Positions 46,305 through 55,856 of a stretch of 64,000 bases of DNA are shown one piece after another; position 1 is the stretch's first letter, and every line of letters begins with the position of its first letter. Source of the DNA: Podospora comata (taxonomy: Eukaryota; Ascomycota; Sordariomycetes; Sordariales; Podosporaceae). Made by a program: the position numbers and the translations under genes. A model generated the notes under the pieces. That model was not told where the DNA came from. It searched no databases and saw nothing but the letters and a program-made list of their open reading frames with translations. The DNA is taken from assembly GCA_017354895.1 (NCBI GenBank), contig CP071493.1:6758001-6822000 (forward strand), in the 5' to 3' direction.

Positions 46305-48773
46305 TCAGCATCCTCTCCGTCCATCTTCTTCCACACGATCCATGCCTTCATCCACATTAGCATCCTCCTCCTCTTGATTGAAACCATCATCACCCTCATC
46401 CTCATCCTCATCCTCATTCCCACCCTCACCCTCATCCTCACCCTCATCCTCACCCTCATCCTCACCCTCATCCTCACCCTCATCCTCCTCCTCCTCATCA
46501 TCATCCTCATTGTCCTCGTCAATCTTCCCGTTTTCTTCGTCCTCCTCATCTTCATCCTCCTCCTCATTTGCCATCTCCTCTTTGCTGACCTTCTCCTCCT
46601 CATTGGCCTTCTCCTCCTCGTCAGCCATCTGTTCTGGGCCATGCTGCTCCTCATCTTCATCGTCTGTGCCTTCATCATCTTCAAATTCCTCTCCCTTGAC
46701 AGCAACCGAATCTTCCGAATCCTCGTCCTGTTCTGCTTTCTTTCTCATCTTTCTCGGCTTCTTGGGCGCCGGTGGCTTAGCATCGTCTTTGCTTCGATCA
46801 AGCAAATGTTCAAGCGGGCAATCGGGGGCCCCAAGCCAGTCCTTGGTGCCGGGCTTGGTGTTCTTCCTGCATTTGAAGCAGGTCTGTCCATGACGAATAA
46901 ATAACTGGTGTAGCCCGTATTTTAAATGGTCCGGCACCATAAAATCTCCATGGCGAAAGACATTGTCAGGGTCAGCCTTGACTGGCGTCCAACCAAGCCA
47001 GCGGCAAAACTTATGAACATGGGTATCGACAGCAAAGCACGGCATGCGCAGGCAAAAGAGTGAGACGCAGGCGGCTGTCTTGATGCCAATTCCAGGAAAG
47101 CTCACAAACTTTTCCATCGCTTGGTCTTTGGTCATGGCGTGCATGTAGTCGAGCGAAAGAAGATCGGGGGGAGCGCCATCCTTGTCAGTGTTTTTGGCAG
47201 TTCCAGCCTGCTTCATGCGCTCAAGGTTCTCCTCATACACTTTGTCCAGGATTAACTTGATGTGTTGAGCTTTCTTGGGACCATTGCCAGAGATTCTGAT
47301 CGAGTTCACCAGGGCTTGGGGCGATGAAACCCGCACCTTCTCCCAATCAATACTACCCGCACCGCTTCCCTCTGTACGAATCCCAAAGTCTTTCCCCAAA
47401 TTTCTGATCGCTGCATCAGCCATGGCCATCAAAGTATTGCCGCTGATGAGTGTGCGTAAAAGAGCGTCAAGGACACAAGGTACCTCACCGCAACCAGCAA
47501 TTTCCAGAGAGGCTGTGGGGATTCTGTCCGGCTGTTTAACCTCCCCGTGCATCTCCGTCAGGATCCTGTGAACCTCTTCGCAGGCCTCGGGGGTGGGGAC
47601 TCTTCTGTAGGGATATGGGCTGTAACCGGGCGTCAACCCATAAGGATTGTTTTGGCCACGCTTGACTTGGGTTCTGTAATCGGGATTCAGAATCTTTGAG
47701 GCATCCACCACAATCTTCCCCAGACTTTTGGTGACGAGGTTGTCCTTCAAGGTGGCCCCTTTGAAGATGATGAGCTTTCGAGTAGTCGCAACAATGCTGG
47801 TCTTTTCCTCAGCGACTTCCTCCTTTTTGGTAACAACAAGGGTCTGCTCTGGGATCTTTTCCTCGTACTTGACCACTGTTTGGGAGGTGACAGCAGCACG
47901 GGAACGAGTAACCCGGCCAATGATCTCTTCTTGGTGTGTGACATGCAGGTTCTCGTCAACAGTCTCGGAGTCACCGACAACTGTTTCTGCCTCAGTGATC
48001 CTTGAGACAGTTTCGACAGCTACTTCCTGCTTAACATCTACTTCCAGCTGACTGGATGTCTCTGATTTGCTGTCTTCTTTTGAAGGGGCTTTGGCTTTGG
48101 TGACACGATAGCCAATACGTTTTTGTCTGGCTGCAGTCTTTGGGGCTGCTTTTCTGGGGACAGCCTTTCTGCCAGCTGCCTTTCTTGGGGCAGCTCTTTC
48201 AGACGGAGATTTGGTTGAAGGCTGAGCACTCGCGGAAGGTGAGGTTGGTGGTGTCAAAGCGATCTCGGGATCTGGGACGGCGGGGTGTTCGTCCGTCTGG
48301 AGTTGATCTGCCGGATTGTCTTCAGAAATGGGCTCGGGTTCACTGCCCACTGAAGTCTTCTCGGTCGCATCTAGGGCAACAGCTGAATTCTGCGTGACCA
48401 AACCCATACCATGGGGAAGAACCCAACCACCTTTGATCGGCTGAGCGGTCTTCTTGGTCCGACGTGTGCGTTTCGCGGGAGTCTTGGTAGCCGACGGTTC
48501 AGCCAACGTCGCTTCAAACTTGCGCTTGGGGGTGGCAATGTCTGGGGGGGTGATAGGCTCAGTCGATGAGGCAGCGGGAGAATGCGCTGGAGACTTTGCA
48601 GGCACTGAATTGCTAGGGGGGGCGAGTTGGTCAAGCAGTGAAACTCCCACAATCACAGCATTGTCTTCAGCGCCGGTCGGAGTTTCTCCGGTCGTCTGGA
48701 GAATTGGAACAAGAGGGCCTTCGGCCGCTGCCGCAACTTGCGCAGCTCGTCTTGCTGCCCCGCGAGTCCACAT
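46305..48773 (-). CDS. HhH-GPD DNA glycosylase, endonuclease III/DEMETER-like
   Basis: Predicted base-excision DNA glycosylase. Single frame of 822 residues from ATG at 48773 (MWTRGAARRAAQ). Residues 1-330 are disordered, Lys/Ala/Pro-rich with AT-hook-like basic patches. The catalytic module spans about residues 395-650: NPYGLTPGYSPYPYRR, helix-hairpin-helix FPGIGIKTAACVSLF near 559-573 with the family's Lys near 565, and VDTHVHKFC with the catalytic Asp near 582. Downstream, a CFKC pair and a single later Cys replace the usual four-cysteine iron-sulphur pattern, so cluster binding is doubtful. The last about 150 residues are extremely acidic and end in a four-residue Glu-Asp-Glu-Gly repeat. 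A frame change near the stop may have shortened the tail. It lies head to head with the RID-like gene. The target base is unknown. Confidence 0.87.
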   Translation of the reverse strand: MWTRGAARRAAQVAAAAEGPLVPILQTTGETPTGAEDNAVIVGVSLLDQLAPPSNSVPAKSPAHSPAASSTEPITPPDIATPKRKFEATLAEPSATKTPAKRTRRTKKTAQPIKGGWVLPHGMGLVTQNSAVALDATEKTSVGSEPEPISEDNPADQLQTDEHPAVPDPEIALTPPTSPSASAQPSTKSPSERAAPRKAAGRKAVPRKAAPKTAARQKRIGYRVTKAKAPSKEDSKSETSSQLEVDVKQEVAVETVSRITEAETVVGDSETVDENLHVTHQEEIIGRVTRSRAAVTSQTVVKYEEKIPEQTLVVTKKEEVAEEKTSIVATTRKLIIFKGATLKDNLVTKSLGKIVVDASKILNPDYRTQVKRGQNNPYGLTPGYSPYPYRRVPTPEACEEVHRILTEMHGEVKQPDRIPTASLEIAGCGEVPCVLDALLRTLISGNTLMAMADAAIRNLGKDFGIRTEGSGAGSIDWEKVRVSSPQALVNSIRISGNGPKKAQHIKLILDKVYEENLERMKQAGTAKNTDKDGAPPDLLSLDYMHAMTKDQAMEKFVSFPGIGIKTAACVSLFCLRMPCFAVDTHVHKFCRWLGWTPVKADPDNVFRHGDFMVPDHLKYGLHQLFIRHGQTCFKCRKNTKPGTKDWLGAPDCPLEHLLDRSKDDAKPPAPKKPRKMRKKAEQDEDSEDSVAVKGEEFEDDEGTDDEDEEQHGPEQMADEEEKANEEEKVSKEEMANEEEDEDEEDEENGKIDEDNEDDDEEEEDEGEDEGEDEGEDEGEDEGEGGNEDEDEDEGDDGFNQEEEDANVDEGMDRVEEDGRRGC
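46391..46500. repeat. 12-bp repeat in glycosylase acidic tail
   Basis: Tandem CCTCATCCTCAC units on the plus strand, about five good copies flanked by degenerate ones. On the minus strand they encode repeated Glu-Asp-Glu-Gly. The array is prone to length change. Confidence 0.9.
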
Positions 48774-51691
48774 GGTGATGATGATGATACGTGAGAGAAT
48801 TGACAAGTTGTTGCGAAGACTAAGAGGAGAAGGTCAGCACAAGATCGAGGAGTTTTGCATAAAGTTTTCATACATGTATTGATAGGCTTTTGTGAGACTT
48901 GTGTTCGTCGAGATGCCTGGTCGGTTTGCCCGATAGAGCTTCGCTGTGCTCGATATTGCCACTCTCGGGTATGTGAGAAGTCTCTGAGGCAAGAGAAAGG
49001 GAGGAGGTTTTCACAACCCCTCCAGGAGTGAGAGAACTCAAGATGTATAGACCGATAAGAAACAGGCCCTGTAAATCCCAGAGCAAATCGGCCGCCCCAC
49101 CTGCCGTGAGGTGGCTTGCCCGATAAACCTTCGTTCTTTCCGTCCGAGACCAATTCACCAGCCAGATTACCGCCGAGACTAGCCGTATTACAGTGCGGCT
49201 GATACTACAGAGCTTTCATTCAGGAGTGGCTAGGCAGGAGCGATAAGGTACAAAACATCGGACGGACCTGAGTTCTCGGCCAGTTGTTAGTAGAAGCTGG
49301 ATCTCTAATGTGAATACAGGCAGGAGCGAGGGCTTCCACAAGATAACAAGATGGAAAGCCCTTCGAAGCACTGAGAATACCCGTGGAAAGCCATGGACGG
49401 AATTTGAGCCTGCTTGCCCGGTGGTGGGAGTATGGTATATAGAAGAGTACTGGTGGTTCAAATGTCTGGAGTAGGGGGCCAATGTGTCGCGTATGTTGGG
49501 CCTTGAAGCATGAATCCGGCGCAGGAAGATGTCATCTAAAGTCTGAATAGTCTTCCTATGACTTGAAAATGGTGTGTAGTCAACTTTGTGGCGAATGTTC
49601 CTTTACTCTCTCTAAAGCACACACCAACCCGAGCTGCTGAAGTCACGAGATGGAATGAGACACGCGAGTAGATCCAAGGCCATGACAAATCACCACGCTA
49701 AACAGCCGGCCGCCCAATATCAGCTGGGCGACCTGAGAGAGACCAAAGATTACCCACAATTGATACTGGCTGGGGCTACCTTCTTTTGAAGCATTGGGTA
49801 GCTTAACAATCATATGGCAAACAACGGTAAATTGACATGGTGAACCGATCATGTTATTATTCTACTCTTTGACGGGAGTCATGATTACTTAACACAACAT
49901 CGTTTGAACCTGGACAGACTCTGTTAGTCAAATGGCCAACACATTGAAGTGGTACAAAGGTGTGATTTTGTATGTTGTTCAGCGATGGATATTTTCTCCG
50001 CACAAACAGTCTCGGCAGTCAAGGTTTTGTCATATCGTAAAGTCATCAGGCAACAAGGAAAATGTCATAGAGAGGGTGACTTACTCAAAGATTATTTATA
50101 TTGTCGCTGTGGGTGACATTGAGTTCCGTGAACTGAGTGAGGATGGGTGAGGATAGCAAAGAAAGTTGAAGCAATTTTCAAGCTCCAAAATTGCTGCAGG
50201 CTGCGAGGAATTATTTTTGTTGGGTGGAGCATGCGGAAAGCCGGGAACAGTTTCCCCGTGCACTCCACTCAAGCTGAAACAGCCCTAACCCATTGGTCTT
50301 CCCAGTGACGTAACCAACTAAGTTCTGGATCTGTTGACAAACATCAGCCCCTGAATGCGACTGTCTTCAAATTCCGCAGCGGCACAAGTTGTGGAACATG
50401 GTTTGCCATAGAGCAATGATACTGACCGGCTATCTGAGCTATCTATCTACTTTCTGTGATACACCTTCTCTTTTTCGTGGCTGCCCTGAAGCGGGAAATT
50501 GCCCACCCCTTGCCGACGCTCGGACCATATCACGCTGCTCCGACAACCACTTCCACCACTTCGACACAGGTGGATGGCTCACCGGTTGTCCTTGTCTGAG
50601 ACCCTCACTTTACCCTAAAATGGAAATATCGACATCTTCTTGATAAAGAGCACAGCAGATGGCCATGATCTTTGATTGTCCCAATGAGTTTGATACAGTG
50701 GAGATGGGGGAAGCTGCCCATCTCATGGCGGCCGGACCCCCTACCGAGCTCTTCCGCAACATCATGGGAATTATGACAGAACGTTCCGTCACAGTGGTGC
50801 TCTTACTAGTTCAAATAACCTTGAGCCAGTAGGGTTCCCTTCACGGAGCTATGAAGTTCACTATTCAAGCATCCAGGTCCAATTGGCTGAGAGACTCTCC
50901 CTATCACTGACCTCACCAGCTCCAAGTGCCTTACGGACTCAGCAAGTGGGCCGACCCCTGTTGAGTACTCCGTCGTCGAACCAACCCAGATACAATTCTA
51001 CGACTTTGCGACTTGAGCACTTCCTGCCTCACCACCCCTCAAAATCACTGACCACTCAGCTTCGCCCACCAAATCCTCATCTGCGTCCATTTCACCACCG
51101 CTCAGCACACTGCCCTGCCAGCAGCCTTGTCTTTTACAAGTCCTTATCTCTGGTAAGAAAGTTTCCGGCAGATTCTCTTCCTTATCACACAATCTGGAAG
51201 TACAAGCTCCCGCTCTGGATCAGTATCTGTCGAGCAAGCAAATGTGTGAGTGGGCTAGCGGTTGCCCTTATCCTTCTTGCTCCTTCTTCCCATTCACTTC
51301 TTATTGTGCCGCGCCTTTCACTCTCAAGTGAATAAGAGATAAGGGCCTTTTTCTTTGCAGTCAATAGGACCCCAACTATTATTTATTGTTTGCTCCCTCG
51401 ACCGAAGCACCGCTATATATTTGCCCTCCCCCCCCCCCAAAATAAAAGACTTTTGACTAGCAGCCGATCTTCTCAATTCCTATTTTTGAGCTTCCTTCTC
51501 TGACAACCACAAGCAGCTATACGAGCAGATCAAGCATCAGGGCTCCCTTTTTGACTTGTAAGCTATCGTTTGAAGACTCCGCTTCATTTTCGGCACCCTC
51601 AACTGACCCAGCTGAACAGCCGTCATAGACCTTTAGCCGCTTAGAGTACTCACTCGTCACAATTTTCAAGTTGTTGTTACTCGCTCAAAAA
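48774..51691. other. long divergent spacer, glycosylase / RID-like gene
   Basis: About 2.9 kb with no supported gene, long for this window. The part 49500-50200 is relatively AT-rich. The right end contains the RID-like gene's likely core promoter and leader (separate entry). Short frames such as the 150-residue one at 50883-51335 begin with TTG rather than ATG and show no family features. Confidence 0.5.
51411..51691 (+). promoter_or_regulatory. putative core promoter and 5' leader of RID-like gene
   Basis: A TATA-like sequence (TATATAT at about 51414-51420) is followed by an 11-C run (51428-51438) and about 250 bp with no ATG up to the coding start at 51692. Within the leader, GTAAGC at 51558 with CTGAC and AACAG at 51619 could bound a 62-nt leader intron. 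This is inferred from signals only. Confidence 0.4.
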
Positions 51692-53950
51692 ATGGCCGAA
51701 ATTTACAACCCGGTGTCGGTGTCACAGCCACTCGTGATTGATGACGACGATGGCTATGAGTCGTTGTCAGGTATCAAGCATGAGCTTGAGGAGGGTCATC
51801 TTCTTCTCGAAGAAAGATTCGACGTCGACGATGTTTTCGAAGTCGACGAGTACGGCAACGAGGTCAACCCTTTTGAGGAGTTGGACCAGGAGTACCGGGC
51901 CGAGGGCCGACTGGAGGGCGACTTGTACGAGGTAATCGACCTTACCGAAGATGCCGACGACAACGCGGCAACTTCACGGCCAAGGACGGCGACAGCCAGC
52001 GATGAGGACATTCTCCAATACTGGACACTGGACGACGGGCTTCTTCTTACGCCACACATGACGGTGGAGCTCCGACCTTCCGTGGACCAAGAGGCAATCG
52101 AGTTTCTCCGTATCCTCTCCATCGTGAAGATTACCGAGCCTGAACGAACTTTCGTCGTGCTCCGCGGCTGGGGCTTCCGCAGGAGCCGGAACTTCCAAGG
52201 CTGCCTCCCCAAGAAGCTGAACGAGGTTTGCTTGATCGCCAAGATGAAAATCTCAGACAAGCGGGGTTGGAAGGAGCAAGCCCTCATCGACGTGGATCCC
52301 AGGCAGGTGATGATGCTCAGGGATCTCCGGATGACCAATGCCGACTTCCCAGATTACCGGTTCAACGCTAACGAATATCACCGGCTGGGCAAGGAGATGA
52401 TCAAGGAGTCTGGGCCTCTCGTCTGCCGGTGGAGGAAAGAGGAGCACCGCCATCCGAGGACGAAAACCGCCTGCGAGTTCGCCTTTGTCAGGCTAAGCGA
52501 GGATGAGGTTGATGACCGATACCGAGTGAAGGACGCACAGATGGTGAACAGGTGGAGAGGGGGCGTTGTCCCTGGTGGCTCACACATCCCCAACAGGGAC
52601 AGCCCCGGTCTGGTTCTCGACCTCGAGGACGAAGGGTCAGAACAGGCCAGTGATCTCCAGCCCGGGCAGCGCTATACTGCCGCGGATATTTTCGCCGGTG
52701 CGGGCGGCGCCTCGCGGGGTATCGAGCGCTCCGGTTGCCGACTTCTGTTTTCTCTCGACCACTGGGAGCCCGCCGCGAGGTCCCTCCGTCGCAATTTCCC
52801 CGGCACGCATATCTACCAAAAAGAGGTAACCGACTTTGTGACCGAAGATCTCCCGCCCGAGCATTCCTACCCGGACATCCTCCACCTCTCCCCTCCGTGT
52901 CAGTTCTGGTCCCCGGCTCACACCGTCGCCGGGAAAGATGACGAGAAGAACATCGCTGTCCTCTTCAGCTGCACCGACCTCATCAAGAAGCTCCGCCCCA
53001 GGGTTTTCACGGTGGAGCAAACATTCGGTCTCGTCCACGATCGTTTCCGTCTGTATTTCCACACCTTCCTGCAAGGTTTCACCTCGCACGGGTACTCCCT
53101 CAGGTACAAAATCCTCCACCTGAACCAGTACGGCCTCGCCCAAACCCGTCGCCGGCTGGTCATCATCGGTGCTGGGCCAGGCGAGAAGCTTCCCCCGTTT
53201 CCTCCCCCTACCCACTCCAAAACACCCGAGGTCGACGGCCTGAAGCCTGTCGTGACCCCCTACCAAGCGTTGTTGGCGATCAAGCGTATCAAAAGCGGCC
53301 ATCCGATGCACAATCTGGCCACCGTTCATCGGTTTGACCCGCCCAAGCGCCCTTGGGATCCGAGCAAGCCGGTCAACACGATCACCTGCTCTGGCGGCCA
53401 GAATTACCACTGGTTGGGGGAGAGGCAATTCACTGATCTGGAATATGCTGTGCTGCAGGGGTTCCCACGCTGGCACCAGTTTTCCGAAACCAATGTCAAG
53501 AAGCAGATCGGCAATGCTTTCGCGCCGTCGGTGGTGAGGGTGCTATACGAGCATCTCATCCGCTTTTTGAGGAAGCAGGACGGGGTGGCTGGCAGCAACT
53601 TACCTCCTTCGTCCTCGTCGGGTGACAGTTCCCCTATTGCAATCCCAGACTCGGACGAGGAGAGGGACGAGCTCCAGTTTCTGGGGCTGGGGGGCCTGGG
53701 CACAAAGGACCAGCCGATGAAGTTGGATGATGAGGAGGTGGAGTACCTGGGGGAGTCCGCGAGGGGGTGGTCAGCAACGATGACTGGACGGTGGGACGGA
53801 GGGAGGGAGGGGGTTGGCAGGCGGGCGAGGTGTGAGGCCCGGGGGTATGAAGTTGATGCGGACGGGTGGCCGGAGTATAGGGAGGAGGACTTTATGGAGT
53901 TGGATGCGGGGACGATGCAGGACCCAGTGGTTATTGATTGGGAGACGTGA
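51692..53950 (+). CDS. RID/Masc1-like DNA cytosine-5 methyltransferase
   Basis: Putative C5-cytosine methyltransferase of the fungal RID family, required for repeat-induced point mutation in Neurospora and for sexual development in some species. Single exon, 752 residues, first ATG at 51692. N-terminal about 320 residues are acidic and contain a BAH-like region. Catalytic domain about 330-640: motif I DIFAGAGGASRG at 332; motif IV SPPCQ with catalytic Cys403, followed by the RID-typical FWSPAHT; motif VI is Glu442-Gln443-Thr444 rather than the usual Glu-Asn-Val; motif VIII QTRRR (484-488); motif X QIGNAFAPSV (605-614). The target-recognition segment between VIII and X is short. A variable acidic Gly/Arg tail follows. 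The family call is strong; activity is not shown by sequence. Confidence 0.95.
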   Translation: MAEIYNPVSVSQPLVIDDDDGYESLSGIKHELEEGHLLLEERFDVDDVFEVDEYGNEVNPFEELDQEYRAEGRLEGDLYEVIDLTEDADDNAATSRPRTATASDEDILQYWTLDDGLLLTPHMTVELRPSVDQEAIEFLRILSIVKITEPERTFVVLRGWGFRRSRNFQGCLPKKLNEVCLIAKMKISDKRGWKEQALIDVDPRQVMMLRDLRMTNADFPDYRFNANEYHRLGKEMIKESGPLVCRWRKEEHRHPRTKTACEFAFVRLSEDEVDDRYRVKDAQMVNRWRGGVVPGGSHIPNRDSPGLVLDLEDEGSEQASDLQPGQRYTAADIFAGAGGASRGIERSGCRLLFSLDHWEPAARSLRRNFPGTHIYQKEVTDFVTEDLPPEHSYPDILHLSPPCQFWSPAHTVAGKDDEKNIAVLFSCTDLIKKLRPRVFTVEQTFGLVHDRFRLYFHTFLQGFTSHGYSLRYKILHLNQYGLAQTRRRLVIIGAGPGEKLPPFPPPTHSKTPEVDGLKPVVTPYQALLAIKRIKSGHPMHNLATVHRFDPPKRPWDPSKPVNTITCSGGQNYHWLGERQFTDLEYAVLQGFPRWHQFSETNVKKQIGNAFAPSVVRVLYEHLIRFLRKQDGVAGSNLPPSSSSGDSSPIAIPDSDEERDELQFLGLGGLGTKDQPMKLDDEEVEYLGESARGWSATMTGRWDGGREGVGRRARCEARGYEVDADGWPEYREEDFMELDAGTMQDPVVIDWET

Positions 53951-54560
53951 TTGAGTTTTGGCAGGAGAGTGGATTTGTCTGAGTGTGGTACAGAGAGCCT
54001 ATTCTTTCAACAAGCCGGCATGTTATTGGCGATCTTATGAAGCAAGGAGTTACGCGGGTAGGCTGGATGTTTGTCATGAGCGAGGAGTTGGGTGGGAGGA
54101 GGTTTTGAGGTTTGTGGTCTCTTAAGCTGGCATTGTATTTTATGTCAGGCAAGCGAGCATCAAAGTACAGCATCTCCATTGGTATAGGCAGAGTCCGTAA
54201 ACACAGTATGCACTCTATTCCTCTTGTATTGTACTACAAATCTCAGTTCGCTACGGTGACATGTTCAATCTTGGCCCAACTGCCACCCATCAACTTTTCC
54301 TACGCCCAAAGTATCAGCAGTATTACCTCTTTTCTCCAAACCGACCCCTGAACTAATGTTCAACAGATGAAGCATGCCTGTCCTCTGAATGTGAACACTC
54401 GCCAAAACTCCTGCCGCTTCCCAAACTGGCTACCCAAGAAACCCGAGACACCGCCAACACAAACCTCCCAAAGTTCAATATCCCAAACCAAGACACCAAA
54501 GACAAGAAGAAAGCAAATACAGCATATCTTAATCAAAGCTACCCCTGTTCAGAATTTGGC
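53951..54560. other. convergent intergenic, RID-like / EAF 3' ends
   Basis: About 610 bp between two converging genes, likely their 3' untranslated regions. Nothing else was recognised. Confidence 0.5.
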
Positions 54561-55856
54561 TCACTCCTCCTCGCTTACCTCACTCTCGTTACCTCTGTCG
54601 TTCTCATCCATCTCCCCAAAGGCTGCCTCAAGCTCCGCCTCCAAATCACCCTGCATCGGATCCACCTCGGCTTCCTCATCTTCATCTGACGAGCCCACAT
54701 CAAAAGTGTACTTTTCAGGCTCCTCCACCGGCACTCTAGGCTGAGAATCGTAGCTCGAAACCGGAGCACTCGGAGCCGGCGCCACCTCCTCAAAATCATA
54801 CTCCTCGTCCTCGTCTGACTCCTCGCGAAGTTGCTGAAAGTGCCGGAAGTCTTCCTCGTGATTATGCTCTTCCTCTTCTTCGTAGGCGCCCGTGCCAAAC
54901 TCTGAAAAGCGTCTATTGAGAGACGCAGCAGGCTGGAAAGTCGTAGGCGGTGGGGGCTTGGCGTCGGGATATTCGATTGTGAGACCAAAATCATCGTCGT
55001 CGTCGTCCTCATCATCCTCGTCATCATCGACTTTCTTCTTTGGTGGTGGTACTTCACGCTTCTTATCAGGAACAGATGGCATGGGAAGAGATGGTGCGGC
55101 GGGCAGGGCGGCGTTGGGATCCGGTAGAAAGAGAGCTTCCGCCCCCTTCTTTTCCACTTTGCCCTTTCCTTTACCCTTGGCCTCTGGCGTATTCTTTGCT
55201 GCCGGTGTGTTTTTGGCCGCGGCGCCTCTGGCTGCCGGCTTGGCCTTGGCTGGAGGGTCTTCTTTGAGTTTGGATGCCGCCGCTTTCGAGGCCGCCGCCT
55301 TGCCCTTCGCTTGTGTTGGCGGCGGCTTGGAACCAGAGGCAGCAGATGAACCGCCATTCTTGATCTCCAGTTGGGGGAACTTCTCTCGTAATGTGTCCAC
55401 ATTATCCGTTGGCGTCCTTGTCAGATTCATGTGGAACATGGAATCGACGCGGTGCAGTATGAAGGCCTGGCGCGTGGGATCGAATATGAGGGTATAGTTG
55501 TTGTCTTCGGCGGTTCGTACGCCATTGTATTGATATCTGTCGCCCTTGTCGTCGAAGCCAATGTTGTAGGAACCGTCTTTGGCGGACTTCTTGAGATGGG
55601 CCGTGTTCGGAGCTGTGTCTGACGAGAGCGTTGGTCGGTGGTTATCTGCAAACGAGATACTGTTAGCACGATTGGTGGTAAACCCACGCTGCTGTGTCGG
55701 GTGGCTGCCTTGCTGAACCAGACCAGCAGAGTAGGGGGTCTTTTGGTTCCGCTTACACCGAATGCCTGTGTATGTTTCCTTGGATGGCTTCCCCAGCAGC
55801 TCAGGACTGAGGATTACTGGGTATTTTCCCACCTTTGTGGGGTCGATAGCGGCCAT
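54561..55856 (-). CDS. EAF, ELL-associated transcription elongation factor
   Basis: Predicted partner of an ELL-type Pol II elongation factor. Two exons on the minus strand: 55757-55856 and 54561-55645; the GTAAGC donor and TTGCAG acceptor restore TYTGIRYNHRPT across the join, which is the conserved EAF sequence. The product has 394 residues. The EAF domain is about residues 1-125 (DPTKVGKYPVILSPELLGKPSK, GSYNIGFDDKGDRYQYNGVR, NNYTLIFDPTRQAFILHRVD). The remainder is disordered: a Lys/Ala-rich segment (about 165-235), then Asp/Glu-rich blocks to the end (EVSEEE). Such an acidic tail fits a transactivation role. The start is the first in-frame ATG with the conserved MAAIDPTKVGKYP. Confidence 0.9.
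   Translation of the reverse strand: MAAIDPTKVGKYPVILSPELLGKPSKETYTGIRCKRNQKTPYSAGLVQQGSHPTQQRGFTTNRANSISFADNHRPTLSSDTAPNTAHLKKSAKDGSYNIGFDDKGDRYQYNGVRTAEDNNYTLIFDPTRQAFILHRVDSMFHMNLTRTPTDNVDTLREKFPQLEIKNGGSSAASGSKPPPTQAKGKAAASKAAASKLKEDPPAKAKPAARGAAAKNTPAAKNTPEAKGKGKGKVEKKGAEALFLPDPNAALPAAPSLPMPSVPDKKREVPPPKKKVDDDEDDEDDDDDDFGLTIEYPDAKPPPPTTFQPAASLNRRFSEFGTGAYEEEEEHNHEEDFRHFQQLREESDEDEEYDFEEVAPAPSAPVSSYDSQPRVPVEEPEKYTFDVGSSDEDEEAEVDPMQGDLEAELEAAFGEMDENDRGNESEVSEEE

Noticed and set aside
46374-46904. Hydrophobic or poly-Ser plus-strand frames opposite the glycosylase tail
   Set aside because: Shadows of the acidic GAN-rich repeat read backwards; the Ile/Leu run is not a credible protein.
50883-51335. 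150-residue frame upstream of the RID-like gene
   Set aside because: Begins with TTG, has no ATG at its front and shows no family features.
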